Positions 62,840 to 64,000 of a stretch of DNA of 64,000 nucleotides are shown here, one piece after another; positions within the stretch are counted from its first letter, which is position 1; every line of letters starts with the position of its first letter. The notes under the pieces are model-generated. The model had not been told where the DNA came from and did not search any database. It saw only the letters and a program-made list of their open reading frames with translations. The DNA is from Strongyloides papillosus (Eukaryota > Nematoda > Chromadorea > Rhabditida > Strongyloididae), in NCBI GenBank assembly GCA_005656395.1, contig SRSI01000028.1, positions 62,001-126,000 on the forward strand. The letters run 5' to 3'. A program made the position numbers and the translations under genes.

Positions 62840-64000
62840 TTAGTTTAGGTTGCTTGTAAAAATTATAGTTATAAATTTCTAGGAATAGATATTTAGAAAA
62901 TATTAATTTTTACTTTTTTTTGCTGTTTATCAAAAAGGTGATTATGTTAAATGTATGTAGAAATTTAATTAGTACATTTAGTAAAAAACTATGTATCATT
63001 ATAATATAAAAGAAAAATAATGATCATTTGTAAAAAAACATATATATAAAACGATTATCAGCGAAGATTTTACATTTAATTTTTTCTGACTCTTCTTAAA
63101 TTAAAAAATTTCTTTTACTTGATTGTTTTTGTATAGGTAGCCACGAATAAAAGACTAAAAAAACTTGTGTAAACTTATCGTCACAAAACTGTCTTATAAA
63201 GATTTTACTATTTGATGGAAATAATTATTTTATACTTTTAATTCATGAACTTTAATTTCTAAACAAAAAATATTCTTTAAAATTTTAAATACTTTGGTGA
63301 TTTTTAACATTTAATATGTATTCAAAAGGATTGCGGGAACCCCTAAAAAGTTCTCAAACATACAAGCTAACAATTAAATTAAACTTTCATTAAAATGAAA
63401 TATAATATTATATATATAAAGCAAAATATCTGATCAAGTATATATAAAATGTTAATCTGACAAAGTATGTTTGCGGATTATCTAATCCTATTCTTTTTAG
63501 TATCTCTTTGATTCTAAAATCTTCAGAGTTGCAAATTGAAAAAAAAATTTACTTCGAAATTAGGGAAACAAAAGAACTATATGTAAATATTTAGAATGTT
63601 ATTAAAACATTAAAAAACATCAGTAGATTATGAATTTACTAAAATAAACTGTCCTAATATTTTAATTATAAATTTCACTTTTTAGTTTAACAACGTGTTG
63701 AGATGATGTGATTTTATTTAAAATTTATAATCTCATTTGTTTAACATATTAAGTTATATAGGATAATCTTTCTAAATACAGTATATTTTTTTAAAAATAA
63801 TGAAAACTTGACAATAAATATAATCAACATCATTACAAAATAATCAACATTACTATATATTACGTTGTTACATATGAAATCATGTTATATTCTAATTTTA
63901 ATTGTCCATAGCCCAGTTAATAATAAATATTCTTATTCGAAATATGAATCATTAGAATCTACACATTTTTGCTAATGAGATGCATACTTATTTATTCCAC
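62840..64000. other. AT-rich sequence to the window edge
   Basis: No gene, repeat or RNA gene recognised in the last 1.16 kb. Confidence 0.5.

Overview
The window is about 78% A+T and carries protein genes interrupted mostly by 45-70 nt GT-AG introns. Several genes begin just downstream of a TTTTAG-type acceptor with no matching donor, which suggests spliced-leader trans-splicing. Together with nematode-type proteins (a LEC-1 tandem galectin, an ODR-2/HOT Ly6 protein, MOD-1/LGC-50-like and other Cys-loop channels, rapsyn, a MAB-10-type NAB protein), this points to a parasitic clade IV nematode close to Strongyloides. I saw no bacterial, viral or CRISPR features.

Layout, left to right. 1-1436 (+): 3' part of a START-domain lipid-transfer gene (STARD7-like). 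2030-3121 (-): C3orf33-like SNase-fold membrane protein. 4253-5718 (+): class I Rab11-FIP (C2 plus Rab11-binding helix). 9525-9761 (-): candidate small membrane protein. 10934-12513 (+): NAB co-repressor. 17617-19940 (+): ODR-2/HOT-type GPI-anchored Ly6 protein. 20899-21662 (-): unrecognised protein. 25837-27342 (+): Cys-loop anion channel of the MOD-1/LGC-50 type. 27814-29496 (-): flavin monooxygenase. 30792-31410 (-): four-helix MARVEL-like protein. 34393-35247 (+): single-pass membrane protein with PPxY motifs. 36308-38579 (-): mitochondrial aspartate/glutamate carrier (aralar/citrin). 45149 to 46707 or 47074 (+): rapsyn. 48293-50987 (+): a divergent Cys-loop channel with a long N-terminal extension and a reading-frame problem. 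56309-57228 (+): LEC-1 galectin. 58901-59547 (+): decayed gene. 60143-61034: a foldback (MITE-like) element. 61604-62839 (+): unrecognised gene with frame breaks at its 3' end.

Genes are separated by AT-rich deserts of up to 6.6 kb with little visible content. There is a loose neuromuscular theme (two Cys-loop channels, rapsyn next to one of them, an ODR-2-type protein), but no clear operon. The main non-gene observations are the near-palindromic 892 bp element with TA target duplications, and six places where one surplus A in an A-run breaks an otherwise continuous frame, all near the 3' half of the window.

Exon boundaries were derived by hand from GT/AG sites and codon phase. No alignment, profile search or expression data were available, so family names rest on recognised motifs.
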